64,000 bases of DNA from positions 124,001-188,000 of the forward strand of contig NZ_RYFG02000120.1 in the NCBI RefSeq assembly GCF_003994235.2, written 5' to 3'. This DNA comes from Candidatus Methylobacter oryzae. Its GTDB lineage: Bacteria; Pseudomonadota; Gammaproteobacteria; Methylococcales; Methylomonadaceae. The notes beneath the pieces are model-generated. The model was not told the DNA's origin and ran no database searches. It saw nothing but the letters and a program-made list of their open reading frames with translations. A program made the translations under genes and the position numbers. Positions 8,929 through 17,387 of the stretch are shown here, one piece after another (position 1 is the stretch's first letter; each line of letters opens with the position of its first letter).

Positions 8929-9137
8929 GCATCGGGCAATTCAAAAGGTTCCGATTCATCTTCCATGGCTATTAACGTATCGCGCACGAACTCGATGGGC
9001 AAGTCCGGGTTGTCCAGCGCGGCACGGCCTATTTTGGCCCAGTAGGATACTTGTTGCGGGATGGAACGCATTTCGGCTTTGGCGCGCGCCTTGGCAGTTT
9101 CGTAGAGTGCATCGTCGATGCGGATGGAAATACTCAT
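8925..9137 (-). CDS. ParD-like antitoxin
   Basis: This 70-residue protein begins MSISIRIDDALYETAKARAKAEMRS, a ribbon-helix-helix DNA-binding start. It continues IPQQVSYWAKIGRAALDNPDLPIEFVRD, characteristic of the ParD-like antitoxin family. The acidic tail EDESEPFELPDA is the likely toxin-binding part. It is the first gene of a two-gene minus-strand operon and should repress its own promoter in the 9138-9230 region. Together with the overlapping toxin it forms a complete type II toxin-antitoxin module. Confidence 0.82.
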   Translation of the reverse strand: MSISIRIDDALYETAKARAKAEMRSIPQQVSYWAKIGRAALDNPDLPIEFVRDTLIAMEDESEPFELPDA

Positions 9138-9233
9138 TTTTGCTCCTGGTAAAGAGTTACCACAAATGTAGTATAGCGGGTGCCGATTTTGCCGTGCAAG
9201 ACTAAATTAAAATGCGACAAGGCAATCCAACAT

Positions 9234-9287
9234 AAAGCTGAGTTGAGCGGCTTGTCCGATCAAACGAAACTTATGCCCTCTGGGTAT
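9234..9287 (+). repeat. 54-base two-hairpin element, copy A
   Basis: Single intergenic copy. It starts AAAGCTGAGTTGAGCGG and ends CCCTCTGGGTAT. The first hairpin is TTGAGCGG/CCGATCAA around CTTGT. The second is TTATGCCC with its complement around TCT. See the tandem array at 10722-10883. Confidence 0.85.
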
Positions 9288-9308
9288 AATTACGATTAGC
9301 CCAAGGTC

Positions 9309-9758
9309 CTATTTCTGTTCATGATTTTGCGCCGCCAGCATTTGCTGGTATTGACGCATTGAGAATTTGAAGTGCGTCTCCAGCCACGCCTGCTCGTCAG
9401 ACGAGGCCGAACTCATCAATTCCTGGATAAAGGCGCACATGCGTTGGACTCGTAGGTCGTTGCTGGACGTGACCTCATAAACACCGGCGGGCTCATTGGC
9501 TTGGCCTAGCAGCATAGCCCCCGTTCCGGATAATAGCCAATCGATTGAAATCCCATATTGAGCGTGTAACTCCCGCAATAATTGCGCGCCAATCGGCGTA
9601 TCGCTCCAAATAAAATTGTTAATTGTTCGCTCGGATATTTTAGTTTTACTTGCAATATCAGCGGCTTTTAACCCTAGCGCATCCATAACCAGAAGAAGCC
9701 TCGTAATTTCAGGTGTTTTATTTCTTGACCTCCTGTTTTTACGTGTTATTGTGTTCAT
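9309..9758 (-). CDS. XRE/Cro-type transcriptional regulator
   Basis: This 149-residue protein has an N-terminal helix-turn-helix at about residues 18-70 (ITRLLLVMDALGLKAADIASKTKISERTINNFI, in parts), followed by LHAQYGISIDWLLSGTGAMLLG. That linker is typical of phage-like CI/Cro regulators. The basic start KNRRSRNK precedes it. The C-terminal half (LRVQRMCAFIQELMSSASSDEQAW) lacks the Ser-Lys protease residues of LexA/CI. It is therefore a simple repressor, not a self-cleaving one. It is divergent from the small gene at 9808, so the 49-base gap is its likely operator. Confidence 0.8.
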   Translation of the reverse strand: MNTITRKNRRSRNKTPEITRLLLVMDALGLKAADIASKTKISERTINNFIWSDTPIGAQLLRELHAQYGISIDWLLSGTGAMLLGQANEPAGVYEVTSSNDLRVQRMCAFIQELMSSASSDEQAWLETHFKFSMRQYQQMLAAQNHEQK

Positions 9759-9807
9759 CGCATTTCTTTTGATTCATAAGTTTTCTTTTATTATACAAGG
9801 ATTCACC
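9759..9807. promoter_or_regulatory. Divergent promoter/operator region between XRE regulator and small gene
   Basis: Forty-nine AT-rich bases separate the two divergent starts. On the minus strand a perfect TATAAT lies at 9790-9795, about 32 bases before the regulator start. On the plus strand TTGATT at 9769 is followed after 16 bases by TTATAC. No clear operator palindrome was found. The call rests on position plus -10 matches only. Confidence 0.35.
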
Positions 9808-10008
9808 ATGCAGATAGAATCTATCTCAACAAGAAATAAAAAAGTCGTGATGAATTTACGCCATAGCGCTGAAGTTAAAGCTTTTGTCGATGCTAAAGCC
9901 GCTGAAAGCAACTTGCTGCCCAGCACTATGTACCGCAATGTTTTTAATGCCGGGCTTAAGGCGATGTTCAACTTGACCATACGGAATAACCAAATTGTTC
10001 AGGAATAA
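9808..10008 (+). CDS. Small hypothetical protein, possibly ribbon-helix-helix-like
   Basis: This 66-residue protein begins MQIESISTRNKKVVMNLRHSAEVKAFVDAKA and is predicted mainly helical after a short strand. The pattern of one strand (KKVVMNL) followed by two helices is loosely like ribbon-helix-helix or mobilisation proteins, but no family is certain. The ATG at 9808 has an SD-like AAGGA eight bases upstream, better placed than the longer frame from 9616, which would overlap the divergent regulator. It is transcribed away from the XRE gene and probably controlled by it. Confidence 0.5.
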   Translation: MQIESISTRNKKVVMNLRHSAEVKAFVDAKAAESNLLPSTMYRNVFNAGLKAMFNLTIRNNQIVQE

Positions 10009-10041
10009 CTCATTGTTTCGTTGACGTTCTCTTTTGGGTTA

Positions 10042-10200
10042 TTACCAACTTGACTCGTTAAAATAGGCGTTTTCACTCAAAACACAGTGAATAGGCATGC
10101 TAGGGTTGATGACGAGTCGTTTATTGACATGAGCCTTAATACCGGGATTGCCGCGCGCCTTCAAGGCTCTTAAAAATCGCTGCCGAATGCTTATCCGCAT
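10042..10200 (-). CDS. Small orphan ORF (52 residues)
   Basis: A minus-strand ATG at 10200 opens a 52-codon frame ending at 10042, including KARGNPGIKAHVNKRL and NPSMPIHCVLSENAYF. The composition looks like real protein (mixed, few repeats), but no SD is visible and no family is recognised. An overlapping frame upstream reads RRHADKHSAAIFKSL, so this could be the tail of a decayed larger gene rather than a complete small one. The segment lies between two plus-strand small genes. Confidence 0.3.
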   Translation of the reverse strand: MRISIRQRFLRALKARGNPGIKAHVNKRLVINPSMPIHCVLSENAYFNESSW

Positions 10201-10248
10201 GGCGCCGTATAACGGCCGTTTGGCTCAACATCGATAGAGGATAAAACC

Positions 10249-10593
10249 ATGACCGATCAATTCGGAGTAAAAAAAATGGCCCAGATATTGGGCGCAATTG
10301 AAATTTATATTTATAAAAACAGTCATGATTATTTGCCCCGGCAGCGCAGCCGTTTTATTGACTTATGCGCGATTGGCCTGGCTGAATTTGAAGACGATTT
10401 TTTTACCTATGAGCAGATTAAGAATTTGGTTGTTAATATGGTTAACCAATACGAATCGTCGTCTACCATTAAATGGCGCATTGATATTGATAATTGTACT
10501 GCCGAGCAAATAGCCGTTATTTGCCAGCCCAGCCAAAAGCGTTACGTAATGCCGTTAAATTTGTTTATGGCGTCGGCACTGACGAGTAATTAA
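10249..10593 (+). CDS. Hypothetical protein
   Basis: This 114-residue soluble protein is not recognised. It begins MTDQFGVKKMAQILGAIEIYIYKN, is rich in I, F, Y and D, and has no membrane segment. A good SD (AGAGGA) lies eight bases upstream, supporting the start. No partner gene is adjacent. The base composition is more AT-rich than in the housekeeping genes, consistent with an accessory origin. Confidence 0.55.
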   Translation: MTDQFGVKKMAQILGAIEIYIYKNSHDYLPRQRSRFIDLCAIGLAEFEDDFFTYEQIKNLVVNMVNQYESSSTIKWRIDIDNCTAEQIAVICQPSQKRYVMPLNLFMASALTSN

Positions 10594-10721
10594 ACGCGAA
10601 AAATCCATCATAGGGGGATTAGGATTCAGCATCACTGTTGCTGGATATTGTCAAACCGGAGAGGGATACTCCTCCTTGTCTCAAGCATTGAAAACTAAGC
10701 CGAGCCCATATATTAATTCCT

Positions 10722-10883
10722 AAAGCTGGTTTGAGCAGCTTGCCTGCTCAAACCCTACTTATGCCCTTTGGGTATAAAGCTGAGTTGAGCAGCCTGTCTG
10801 CTCAAACGAAACTTATGCCCTTTGGGTATAAAGCTGAGTTGAGTGGCTTGTCCGCTCAACCGAAACTTATGCCCTTTGGGTAA
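10722..10883 (+). repeat. Tandem triplicate of the 54-base two-hairpin element
   Basis: Three head-to-tail units start at 10722, 10776 and 10830 with an exact 54-base period. Each has a first stem such as TTGAGCAG/CTGCTCAA around a five-base loop and a second stem TTATGCCC/GGGTATAA around TTT, the second with a G-T wobble. Stem bases co-vary between copies (TTGAGCAG/CTGCTCAA against TTGAGTGG/CCGCTCAA). In one frame every unit is open and reads KAELSSLSAQTKLMPFGY. A degenerate REP-like sequence follows directly at about 10884-10913. Confidence 0.88.
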
Positions 10884-10931
10884 AAGAATGAGCTAAGGCG
10901 CGAAACCCGTTAGTCACAAACAATATCCGCT

Positions 10932-11360
10932 ATGCTTTTTATGCATGGCATTGTTATGCTTAAATTCAACGATGAATTTTGTACAGCTGGGATAAATGGA
11001 ATGGCTGATGAACAACGCAGGGCAAAAGCAAAAAAAATTATTAACGACGTTGCTAACACCGCAGCCACTACAACGGCCGTTTTTTCGCAAATTCCCGGAA
11101 TGGGAGTTGCCACATTAACCAAGCTTTATGTGGATATGGCTAAAAAAATTGCCGTTCTGTTTAATCGAGAATTGGAATCAGGAGCTGCCAGAATGCTTGT
11201 TTTAGAAGGCTGTAAACATCATGCCGGTGCGATTTTTAAAAAATCGGTGTTAGGCTGGGTGCCTTTTTTGGGCAATATGATTAATGCCAAGATAACCTTT
11301 GATTTAACTAAAAAAGTAGGCTGGTTTTTTTATGATTACTTCAACAGCACTTCCGAGTAG
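10932..11360 (+). CDS. Hypothetical DUF697/GTPase-associated-like small protein
   Basis: This protein of up to 142 residues has an Ala/Thr-rich N-terminal helix (DVANTAATTTAVFSQIPGMGVATLTKLYVDMAKKIA) and a C-terminal VLGWVPFLGNMINAKITFDLTKKVGWFFYDYF. The GxxPxxGNxxNAxTxxxTxxxGW pattern resembles the DUF697/YcjF-like domain found with GTPases and in small membrane-associated proteins. No GTPase gene lies next to it. The start is unsure: 10932, 10956 and 11001 are all possible and none has a strong SD. The second hydrophobic stretch may insert in or lie on the membrane. Confidence 0.5.
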   Translation: MLFMHGIVMLKFNDEFCTAGINGMADEQRRAKAKKIINDVANTAATTTAVFSQIPGMGVATLTKLYVDMAKKIAVLFNRELESGAARMLVLEGCKHHAGAIFKKSVLGWVPFLGNMINAKITFDLTKKVGWFFYDYFNSTSE

Positions 11361-11599
11361 CCGGGGCGTATCTTAGTTATCGGCTTATGAAAACTTGCCA
11401 ATCATTGATCAATTGCAATAATCGTCCGCTATTATTAAGTTTATTGTGTAGATTCCTAATGACGACTTGCCTTGATAGCCAAAATACAGAATAAGGTAGT
11501 CATATCATATCAACGAGGGTATTTTAGTTTGAAGTGAAGGCCTGACTGAGCCATTGCAAGCAGTAAATTTAAAAAAAATAATCATAAGGTTAAGCGCAT

Positions 11600-13219
11600 A
11601 TGAAATACCAAGATATGACCACTCCGCCGGATCTGACGTTAACCAACGGCACCGGACCGCTGCAACGGCGCATGCCTGTTTACGAAAATTACCTGCCGCC
11701 TTGCAACAATGCCTGCCCAGCCGGCGAGAATATCCAGGCGTGGTTGGACTTGGCCCAAGCAGGGCACTATCAGCAAGCCTGGAACCGGCTACTTGAGAAC
11801 AACCCGATGCCGGCCGTGCATGGCCGCGTTTGTTATCATCCTTGCGAATCCGCCTGCAATCGCGTTGCTGTCGACGGTGCGGTCAGTATCCATGCGGTCG
11901 AACGTTTTCTGGGCGATATGGCTTTTGAGCAAGGCTGGACGCCGCAAATCGTCGGCGAAAAATCCAATAAGCGCGTGTTAGTGGTCGGGGCAGGACCGAG
12001 CGGCTTGTCGGCGGCTTACCATCTTGCCCGTTTGGGCCATGAGGTTGAGATCAGGGACGCCGGGTCGATAGCTGGCGGCATGATGCATTTCGGTATTCCG
12101 TCGTATCGATTGCCGCGCGAGGTACTGGCGGCCGAAGTTAAGCGTATTGAGGACATGGGCGTAAAAATCACGCTGAACCGGAAAATCGAGGATTTAAAAG
12201 CCGAAAAAGAAGCCGGAAACTTCGATGCGGTTTTTGTCGCGGTAGGCGCCCATATCGGCCGTTCGATCGATATTCCTCTATACAGCGAAAGCGATACCAG
12301 GGACGCGGTGACTTTCTTGCGCAACATCGGCCTGGACAAACCGGCCAACATCGGCAAACGGGTTGCCGTTTACGGCGGCGGCAATACCGCGATGGATGCG
12401 GCGCGGACCGCTAAACGCTTGGGCGCGGAAACGATGGTCATTTACCGGCGCGACCGCAAAAATATGCCGGCACACGATTTTGAAGCCGCCGAAGCGATGG
12501 AAGAAGGCGTGGTATTCCACTGGTTGCGCAGCATCGTCGGCATTGACGGCAGTCACATTCAGGTTGAAATCATGGCCCTGGACGAAAAAGGCCGTCCGCA
12601 AGCGACCGGCGAATATGAAATCCTCGAAGCCGACACGCTGATTCTGGCACTGGGACAAAATATCGATTCCGAATTATTAAAAACCTTCCCGGAAATTGAA
12701 GCGCAAAGCGACGGCGTGGTTCCTGTCAACGATCAGATGATGACCGCCGCCGAGGGTGTTTTTGCCGGCGGCGATATGGTGCCCAGTTTGCGCACGGTGA
12801 CGATTGCGACCGGACACGGCAAAAAAGCCGCCCGGAATATCGACGCTTATTTGCGCGGCACCCAATACCAGCATCCGGGCAAAAAACACATCGTCCGGCG
12901 CGAAGAACTCAACCTTTGGTACAGCACCGATGCCGACCAGTCCGCACAGCCCTCTATACCGCCGTCGATACGCAATAAAACCTTCGATGAAGTGTTGGGT
13001 GGCCTGAGTCAAGACGAAGCGACTTACGAAGCCAGCCGTTGTTATTCCTGCGGCAACTGTTTTGAATGCGACGGTTGTTACGGCGCTTGCCCTGAAGGCG
13101 CCATTACCAAGTTAGGCAAAGGCCGTTACTACGAGGTGAATTACGACCTTTGCACAGGCTGCACGGCTTGCACCTTACAGTGCCCGACTGCCGCCATTCA
13201 TATGATTGATAAAAAATAG
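11600..13219 (+). CDS. GltD-like NAD(P)H flavoprotein with ferredoxin domains
   Basis: This 539-residue enzyme resembles the glutamate synthase small subunit. Residues about 35-75 hold the N-terminal Fe-S ligands CNNACPAGENIQ and CHPCESACNR. An FAD motif VVGAGPSGLSAAYHLARLG lies near 118, and an NAD(P)H site VYGGGNTAMDAARTAKRLG near 258. The C-terminus adds two further [4Fe-4S] motifs, CYSCGNCFECDGCYGACPEG and CTGCTACTLQCPTAAI, which GltD lacks. No glutamate synthase large subunit is present. The next functional gene is a NifJ-type oxidoreductase, so this protein most likely moves electrons between NAD(P)H and ferredoxin for that enzyme. That role is inferred from context. Confidence 0.85.
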   Translation: MKYQDMTTPPDLTLTNGTGPLQRRMPVYENYLPPCNNACPAGENIQAWLDLAQAGHYQQAWNRLLENNPMPAVHGRVCYHPCESACNRVAVDGAVSIHAVERFLGDMAFEQGWTPQIVGEKSNKRVLVVGAGPSGLSAAYHLARLGHEVEIRDAGSIAGGMMHFGIPSYRLPREVLAAEVKRIEDMGVKITLNRKIEDLKAEKEAGNFDAVFVAVGAHIGRSIDIPLYSESDTRDAVTFLRNIGLDKPANIGKRVAVYGGGNTAMDAARTAKRLGAETMVIYRRDRKNMPAHDFEAAEAMEEGVVFHWLRSIVGIDGSHIQVEIMALDEKGRPQATGEYEILEADTLILALGQNIDSELLKTFPEIEAQSDGVVPVNDQMMTAAEGVFAGGDMVPSLRTVTIATGHGKKAARNIDAYLRGTQYQHPGKKHIVRREELNLWYSTDADQSAQPSIPPSIRNKTFDEVLGGLSQDEATYEASRCYSCGNCFECDGCYGACPEGAITKLGKGRYYEVNYDLCTGCTACTLQCPTAAIHMIDKK

Positions 13220-13261
13220 CACACGGATAAGACGGATTTAACGGATTAGCACGGATAAAAA

Positions 13262-13708
13262 ATGCTTCTTCATAAAGATATTACCGATGAAGTTATTAAG
13301 GCCTTTTATAAGGTATACAACGAATTAGGTTTTGGCTTTTTAGAGAAAGTTTATCAAAATGCTTTGTTTCTGGAATTAATTGCAATGGGCTTGTATTGTG
13401 AAAAACAGAAACAGATAAATGTCCATTATAACGGGCAAATTATTGGTGAATACTTTGCGGATTTAATCGTAAATGGTTGTGTGATTGTTGAATTGAAAGC
13501 AGCCGAAGCATTAGCTGAAGAACATGAGGCACAGTTAAAGCTGAGTTGAGCAGCTTGCCTGCTCAAACGAAACTTATGCCCTGTGGGTATAACTAATTAT
13601 TTGAAAGCAACACGCATAGAAGTTGGTTTACTGTTGAATTTCGGAAAAAAGCCGCAGTTCAAAAGAAAACTATTTACCAATGACAAAAAGAAAAAACAAT
13701 CCGTGTAA
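13262..13708 (+). pseudogene. GxxExxY protein gene interrupted by a 54-base repeat
   Basis: The protein starts MLLHKDITDEVIKAFYKVYNELGFGFLEKVYQNAL, containing the family-naming GFLEKVY. It continues with VELKAAEAL, a PD-(D/E)xK-like nuclease core seen in the family. After EEHEAQL a 54-base element introduces TGA at 13547-13549. Removing those 54 bases restores the frame into NYLKATRIEVGLLLNFG and a normal end at 13706-13708, giving about 130 residues, the usual family size. The biological role of GxxExxY proteins is unknown. The gene sits between the GltD-like gene and nifJ, inside inverted-repeat arms. Confidence 0.85.
13537..13590 (+). repeat. 54-base two-hairpin element, copy inside the GxxExxY gene
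   Basis: Starts AAAGCTGAGTTGAGCAG and ends CCCTGTGGGTAT. Flanking bases TT and AACT rejoin to a plausible original codon run. The host reading frame enters one base off the open frame of the element and meets TGA. Confidence 0.85.
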
Positions 13709-13773
13709 ATCCGTCTAATCCGTGCCATCCGTGTTCCATATATTAAGCAATTAAAATTGTTAGGAAATTCACC

Positions 13774-16700
13774 ATGACCAAACAAGTTACTATCGACGGC
13801 GGCGAAGCGGCTGCCTATGTTGCGTACCGGACCAATGAGGTTTGCGCAATTTATCCCATCACGCCTTCGTCAACGATGGCCGAGTTTTGCGACCAATGGA
13901 CGACCGAACATAAAACCAATCTGTGGGGCGGCATTCCGACCGTTGCCGAAATGCAAAGCGAAGGCGGCGCCGCCGGCGCTTTGCACGGGGCCTTGCAAAC
14001 CGGCGCTTTGGCGACAACGTTTACAGCCTCGCAAGGGCTGCTGCTGATGATCCCCAATATGTACAAGATTGCCGGGGAGCTGACTTCGACCGTCATTCAT
14101 GTTGCCGCGCGTTCTTTGGCAACGCAGGGGCTGTCGATTTTCGGCGACCATCAGGATGTGATGAGCGTGCGGATGACCGGTTTTGCGCTGCTGGCATCCT
14201 GCAATGTCCAGGAAGCCCACGATATGGCCTTGATCGCCCAGGCTACGACTTTGAGATCGCGGATTCCGTTTTTGCATTTCTTCGACGGTTTCAGGACGTC
14301 GCATGAAATCAATAAAATCACGCTGTTGGAAGACGAGCAAATCAGGGCCATGATCGACGATGTGCTGGTGTTCGCGCACCGCGACCGTGCGTTAAACCCG
14401 GACAAGCCGATGATGCGCGGCACGGCGCAAAACCCGGATACCTACTTCCAATCCCGCGAAAGTTCGAATATTTTTTACGAGCGCACTGTTGAGGTGTTCG
14501 ATGACGTATTGAAACAGTTTGAACAACTCACCGGCCGCCGTTATAAACCGTTCGAATACTTCGGTCCCGAAACCGCCGAGCGCATTATTATATTGATGGG
14601 TTCCGGCGTCGAAACCGCCGTCGCGACCGCCGAAAAACTGAATGAAAAAGGCGAAAACGTCGGTGTGCTGAATGTTCGTCTGTATCGCCCGTTCAGCGCC
14701 AAGAACTTTCTGGCGGCGCTGCCGGAATCGGTGCGCCATATTGCAGTGCTGGACCGTACCAAAGAGCCGGGCAGCAGCGGCGAACCGCTCTACAAAGACG
14801 TTGTCGCCGAGTTGAGCCAGGCTTTTGCCAACGGGCGGATTAAATCCATGCCGCGCATCATCGGCGGCCGTTATGGTTTGTCCAGCAAGGAATTTACGCC
14901 GTCGATGGTGGCCAGGGTTTACCGGGAACTGCAAGCCGAGCAGCCGAAAAACGGTTTCACGATCGGCATCATCGACGATGTGACGTTCACCAGTCTGGCG
15001 GTAACCGAACATCTGGATATTGAAGCGGACAACGTGGTCCGGGCGCTGTTTTACGGTTTGGGTTCCGACGGTACGGTCGGCGCGAACAAGAACAGCATCA
15101 AAATTATCGGCAACGAACCGCAGTATTTCGCGCAAGGCTACTTTGTTTACGATTCGAAAAAAGCCGGTTCGCAAACCGTATCGCATCTGCGTTTCGGTCC
15201 CGAACCGATTAAAGCGCCTTACCTGATCGAATCGGCGAATTTTGTCGCCTGTCATGATTTCAATTTCATTCAAACCACCGATATGCTGGTGCGCGCTAAA
15301 CAGGGCGCAACCTTCCTGTTAAACAGCCCATTCGATGCCGAGCATATCTGGGAACAATTGCCGGCTCGCGTACAACAGCAGTTGATCGACAAGGATATCC
15401 GGTTTTACGTGATCGATGCGGTCAAAGTCGCTCGCCAAACCGGCATGGGACGGCGCATCAACACGGTCATGCAAACCTGTTTCTTTGCGTTGTCGGGCGT
15501 GATGCCGAAAGATGAAGCCATCAAGAAAATCAAGCAATACGCCGAAAAAACCTACGCCCGCAAAGGACCGGAAGTGGTGCAAAAGAATTTTGAAGCGATA
15601 GACCAGTCGTTGGCGCATTTGGAAAAAGTATCGTTGCCGGTTACTGTGACCGCGCCTGCCGACAGCGGACCTGGAAAATTTGCCAACGCACCGCGCTTTG
15701 TCCAGGAAGTGACCGCGCAAATGATTGCAGGCAAAGGCGACTGGATTCCGATCAGCTTTTTGCCGATCGACGGCACGTATCCGACCGGCACCACGCAATG
15801 GGAAAAACGCAATATTGCGCAGGATATTCCTATCTGGCAATCCGACATGTGCATACAATGCGGCAACTGTTCGGCGGTTTGCCCACATGCCGCGATTCGC
15901 GCCAAATTCTATGATAAAAAACAGCTGGAACAGGCGCCGGAAGGCTTTAAATCGGCCAAGGTAACCTCGCACGGCTTCCCCGATACGCGTTATACATTGC
16001 AAGTGTTCCCGGAAGATTGCACCGGTTGCAGTTTATGCGTCAAAGCCTGCCCGGCCGTTTCGGAACACGATGACGGCATTAAAGCCATTAACATGACGCC
16101 TAAAGCCGAGCATCTTGAGGTCGAGAAAAAATCCGTCGCGTTCTTTGAAAGTCTGCCGTACAACGATCGCGCCCGAGTCGATTTTTCCAATGTCCGCGGC
16201 GTGCAATTTTTGGAACCGTTGTTCGAATTTTCCAGCGCATGTTCCGGTTGCGGCGAAACGCCTTACTTGAAAATGATCAGCCAATTGTTCGGCGACCGCA
16301 TCCTGGCGGCCAACGCGACCGGCTGTTCGTCGATTTACGGCGGCAACTTGCCGACCACGCCGTGGTCGAAGAATGCGGAAGGTAAAGGCCCTGCCTGGTC
16401 TAATTCATTATTCGAGGATAACGCGGAATTCGGCTACGGCTACCGGCTAACTACCGATCAACATGTCGCGATGGCGAAACGTCTGTTGCTTGAATTAAAA
16501 GACGACTTGGATGCAACGCTGGTTGACGAAATACTGTCTACGCCCCAAAGCAAGGAAAGCGATATCCGCAAACAACGCGCCAGGGTTTTGCAATTACGCG
16601 AACAGTTGGAAAAGCTGGGAACCCACAAGGCGATGGAATTATTATCGATTGTCGATCATTTTGTGCGCCGCAGTATCTGGATTATCGGCGGCGACGGCTG

Positions 16701-17355
16701 GGCTTACGATATAGATTACGGCGGCATCGACCAAGTGTTGGCGACCGGGGCGGACGTGAATATATTGGTCATGGATACCGAAGTCTATTCCAACACCGGA
16801 GGGCAGGCGTCGAAGTCCACGCCCATCGGCGCTGCCGCCAAGTTCGCTTCGGGCGGTAAAGTCACGCCGAAAAAAGACTTGGCTTTGCAAGCCATTGCCT
16901 ACGGCAATGTGTATGTCGCCAGAATAGCGCTGGGCGCAAGGCCCCAACAGGCTTTGCAAGCTTTCCGCGAAGCCGAGGCTTACAACGGCCCGTCGTTGAT
17001 TATTGCCTACAGCCCCTGCATCGCTCACGGCATAAACTTGGAAAACGGCCTTGAACAGCAAGAGATGGCGGTAAAATCCGGTTACTGGCCGCTCTATCGC
17101 TATAACCCGACCTTGCGCGGCGAAGGCAAGAATCCGTTTGTTTTGGACTCGTTGCGTCCGTCTATTCCGCTGAAAGAGTACGCTTATCACGAAACGCGCT
17201 ACAGTAGCTTAAGACGAACCAACATGGAACATGCCGATAAACTGATGGATTTTGCGCAACGGGTGGTCGATCAAAAGTGGGCGCTGTATGAAGAAATGGC
17301 CACTCGCGACGAACACGAGTTTTTGCCGGCTACCTGGATGGCAAGCAAACTATAA
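13774..17355 (+). CDS. nifJ: Pyruvate:ferredoxin (flavodoxin) oxidoreductase
   Basis: This single-chain enzyme of 1193 residues decarboxylates pyruvate to acetyl-CoA and reduces ferredoxin or flavodoxin. The N-terminal part (EAAAYVAYRTNEVCAIYPITPSSTM, in parts) is the pyruvate-binding domain. The middle contains a gamma-like domain (GLGSDGTVGANKNS). Near residues 690-760 are two [4Fe-4S] motifs, CIQCGNCSAVCPHAA and CTGCSLCVKACP. The C-terminal TPP-binding domain has GDGWAYDIDYGG and VYSNTGGQ, and CSGCGETPY supplies ligands for the proximal cluster. The SD AGGAA precedes the start. The neighbouring GltD-like protein may exchange electrons with it. Such enzymes work best at low oxygen, so the pair suggests micro-aerobic or fermentative metabolism, or supply to nitrogenase. 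Confidence 0.95.
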   Translation: MTKQVTIDGGEAAAYVAYRTNEVCAIYPITPSSTMAEFCDQWTTEHKTNLWGGIPTVAEMQSEGGAAGALHGALQTGALATTFTASQGLLLMIPNMYKIAGELTSTVIHVAARSLATQGLSIFGDHQDVMSVRMTGFALLASCNVQEAHDMALIAQATTLRSRIPFLHFFDGFRTSHEINKITLLEDEQIRAMIDDVLVFAHRDRALNPDKPMMRGTAQNPDTYFQSRESSNIFYERTVEVFDDVLKQFEQLTGRRYKPFEYFGPETAERIIILMGSGVETAVATAEKLNEKGENVGVLNVRLYRPFSAKNFLAALPESVRHIAVLDRTKEPGSSGEPLYKDVVAELSQAFANGRIKSMPRIIGGRYGLSSKEFTPSMVARVYRELQAEQPKNGFTIGIIDDVTFTSLAVTEHLDIEADNVVRALFYGLGSDGTVGANKNSIKIIGNEPQYFAQGYFVYDSKKAGSQTVSHLRFGPEPIKAPYLIESANFVACHDFNFIQTTDMLVRAKQGATFLLNSPFDAEHIWEQLPARVQQQLIDKDIRFYVIDAVKVARQTGMGRRINTVMQTCFFALSGVMPKDEAIKKIKQYAEKTYARKGPEVVQKNFEAIDQSLAHLEKVSLPVTVTAPADSGPGKFANAPRFVQEVTAQMIAGKGDWIPISFLPIDGTYPTGTTQWEKRNIAQDIPIWQSDMCIQCGNCSAVCPHAAIRAKFYDKKQLEQAPEGFKSAKVTSHGFPDTRYTLQVFPEDCTGCSLCVKACPAVSEHDDGIKAINMTPKAEHLEVEKKSVAFFESLPYNDRARVDFSNVRGVQFLEPLFEFSSACSGCGETPYLKMISQLFGDRILAANATGCSSIYGGNLPTTPWSKNAEGKGPAWSNSLFEDNAEFGYGYRLTTDQHVAMAKRLLLELKDDLDATLVDEILSTPQSKESDIRKQRARVLQLREQLEKLGTHKAMELLSIVDHFVRRSIWIIGGDGWAYDIDYGGIDQVLATGADVNILVMDTEVYSNTGGQASKSTPIGAAAKFASGGKVTPKKDLALQAIAYGNVYVARIALGARPQQALQAFREAEAYNGPSLIIAYSPCIAHGINLENGLEQQEMAVKSGYWPLYRYNPTLRGEGKNPFVLDSLRPSIPLKEYAYHETRYSSLRRTNMEHADKLMDFAQRVVDQKWALYEEMATRDEHEFLPATWMASKL

Positions 17356-17387
17356 ACGGCTGTTGAAACCACAGGGACGTGGTTATG

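Larger units (their letters stand above)
13220..13738. mobile_element. GxxExxY cassette flanked by imperfect ACACGGAT inverted repeats
   Basis: The left arm, about 13220-13256 (CACACGGATAAGACGG onward), and the right arm, about 13697-13738 (AATCCGTGTAAATCCG onward, ending CATCCGTGTTCC), are imperfect inverted copies. They enclose a single GxxExxY gene. Gene-free versions of the same arms sit back to back at 17454-17557 and 18993-19101. The layout suggests a non-autonomous mobile unit that can carry the GxxExxY gene. No transposase is present and no clear target duplication was seen. Confidence 0.5.

Noticed and set aside
10722-10883. CRISPR-like array
   Set aside because: The repeats are directly abutting with no unique spacers, and single copies occur elsewhere, so this is a tandem palindromic element.
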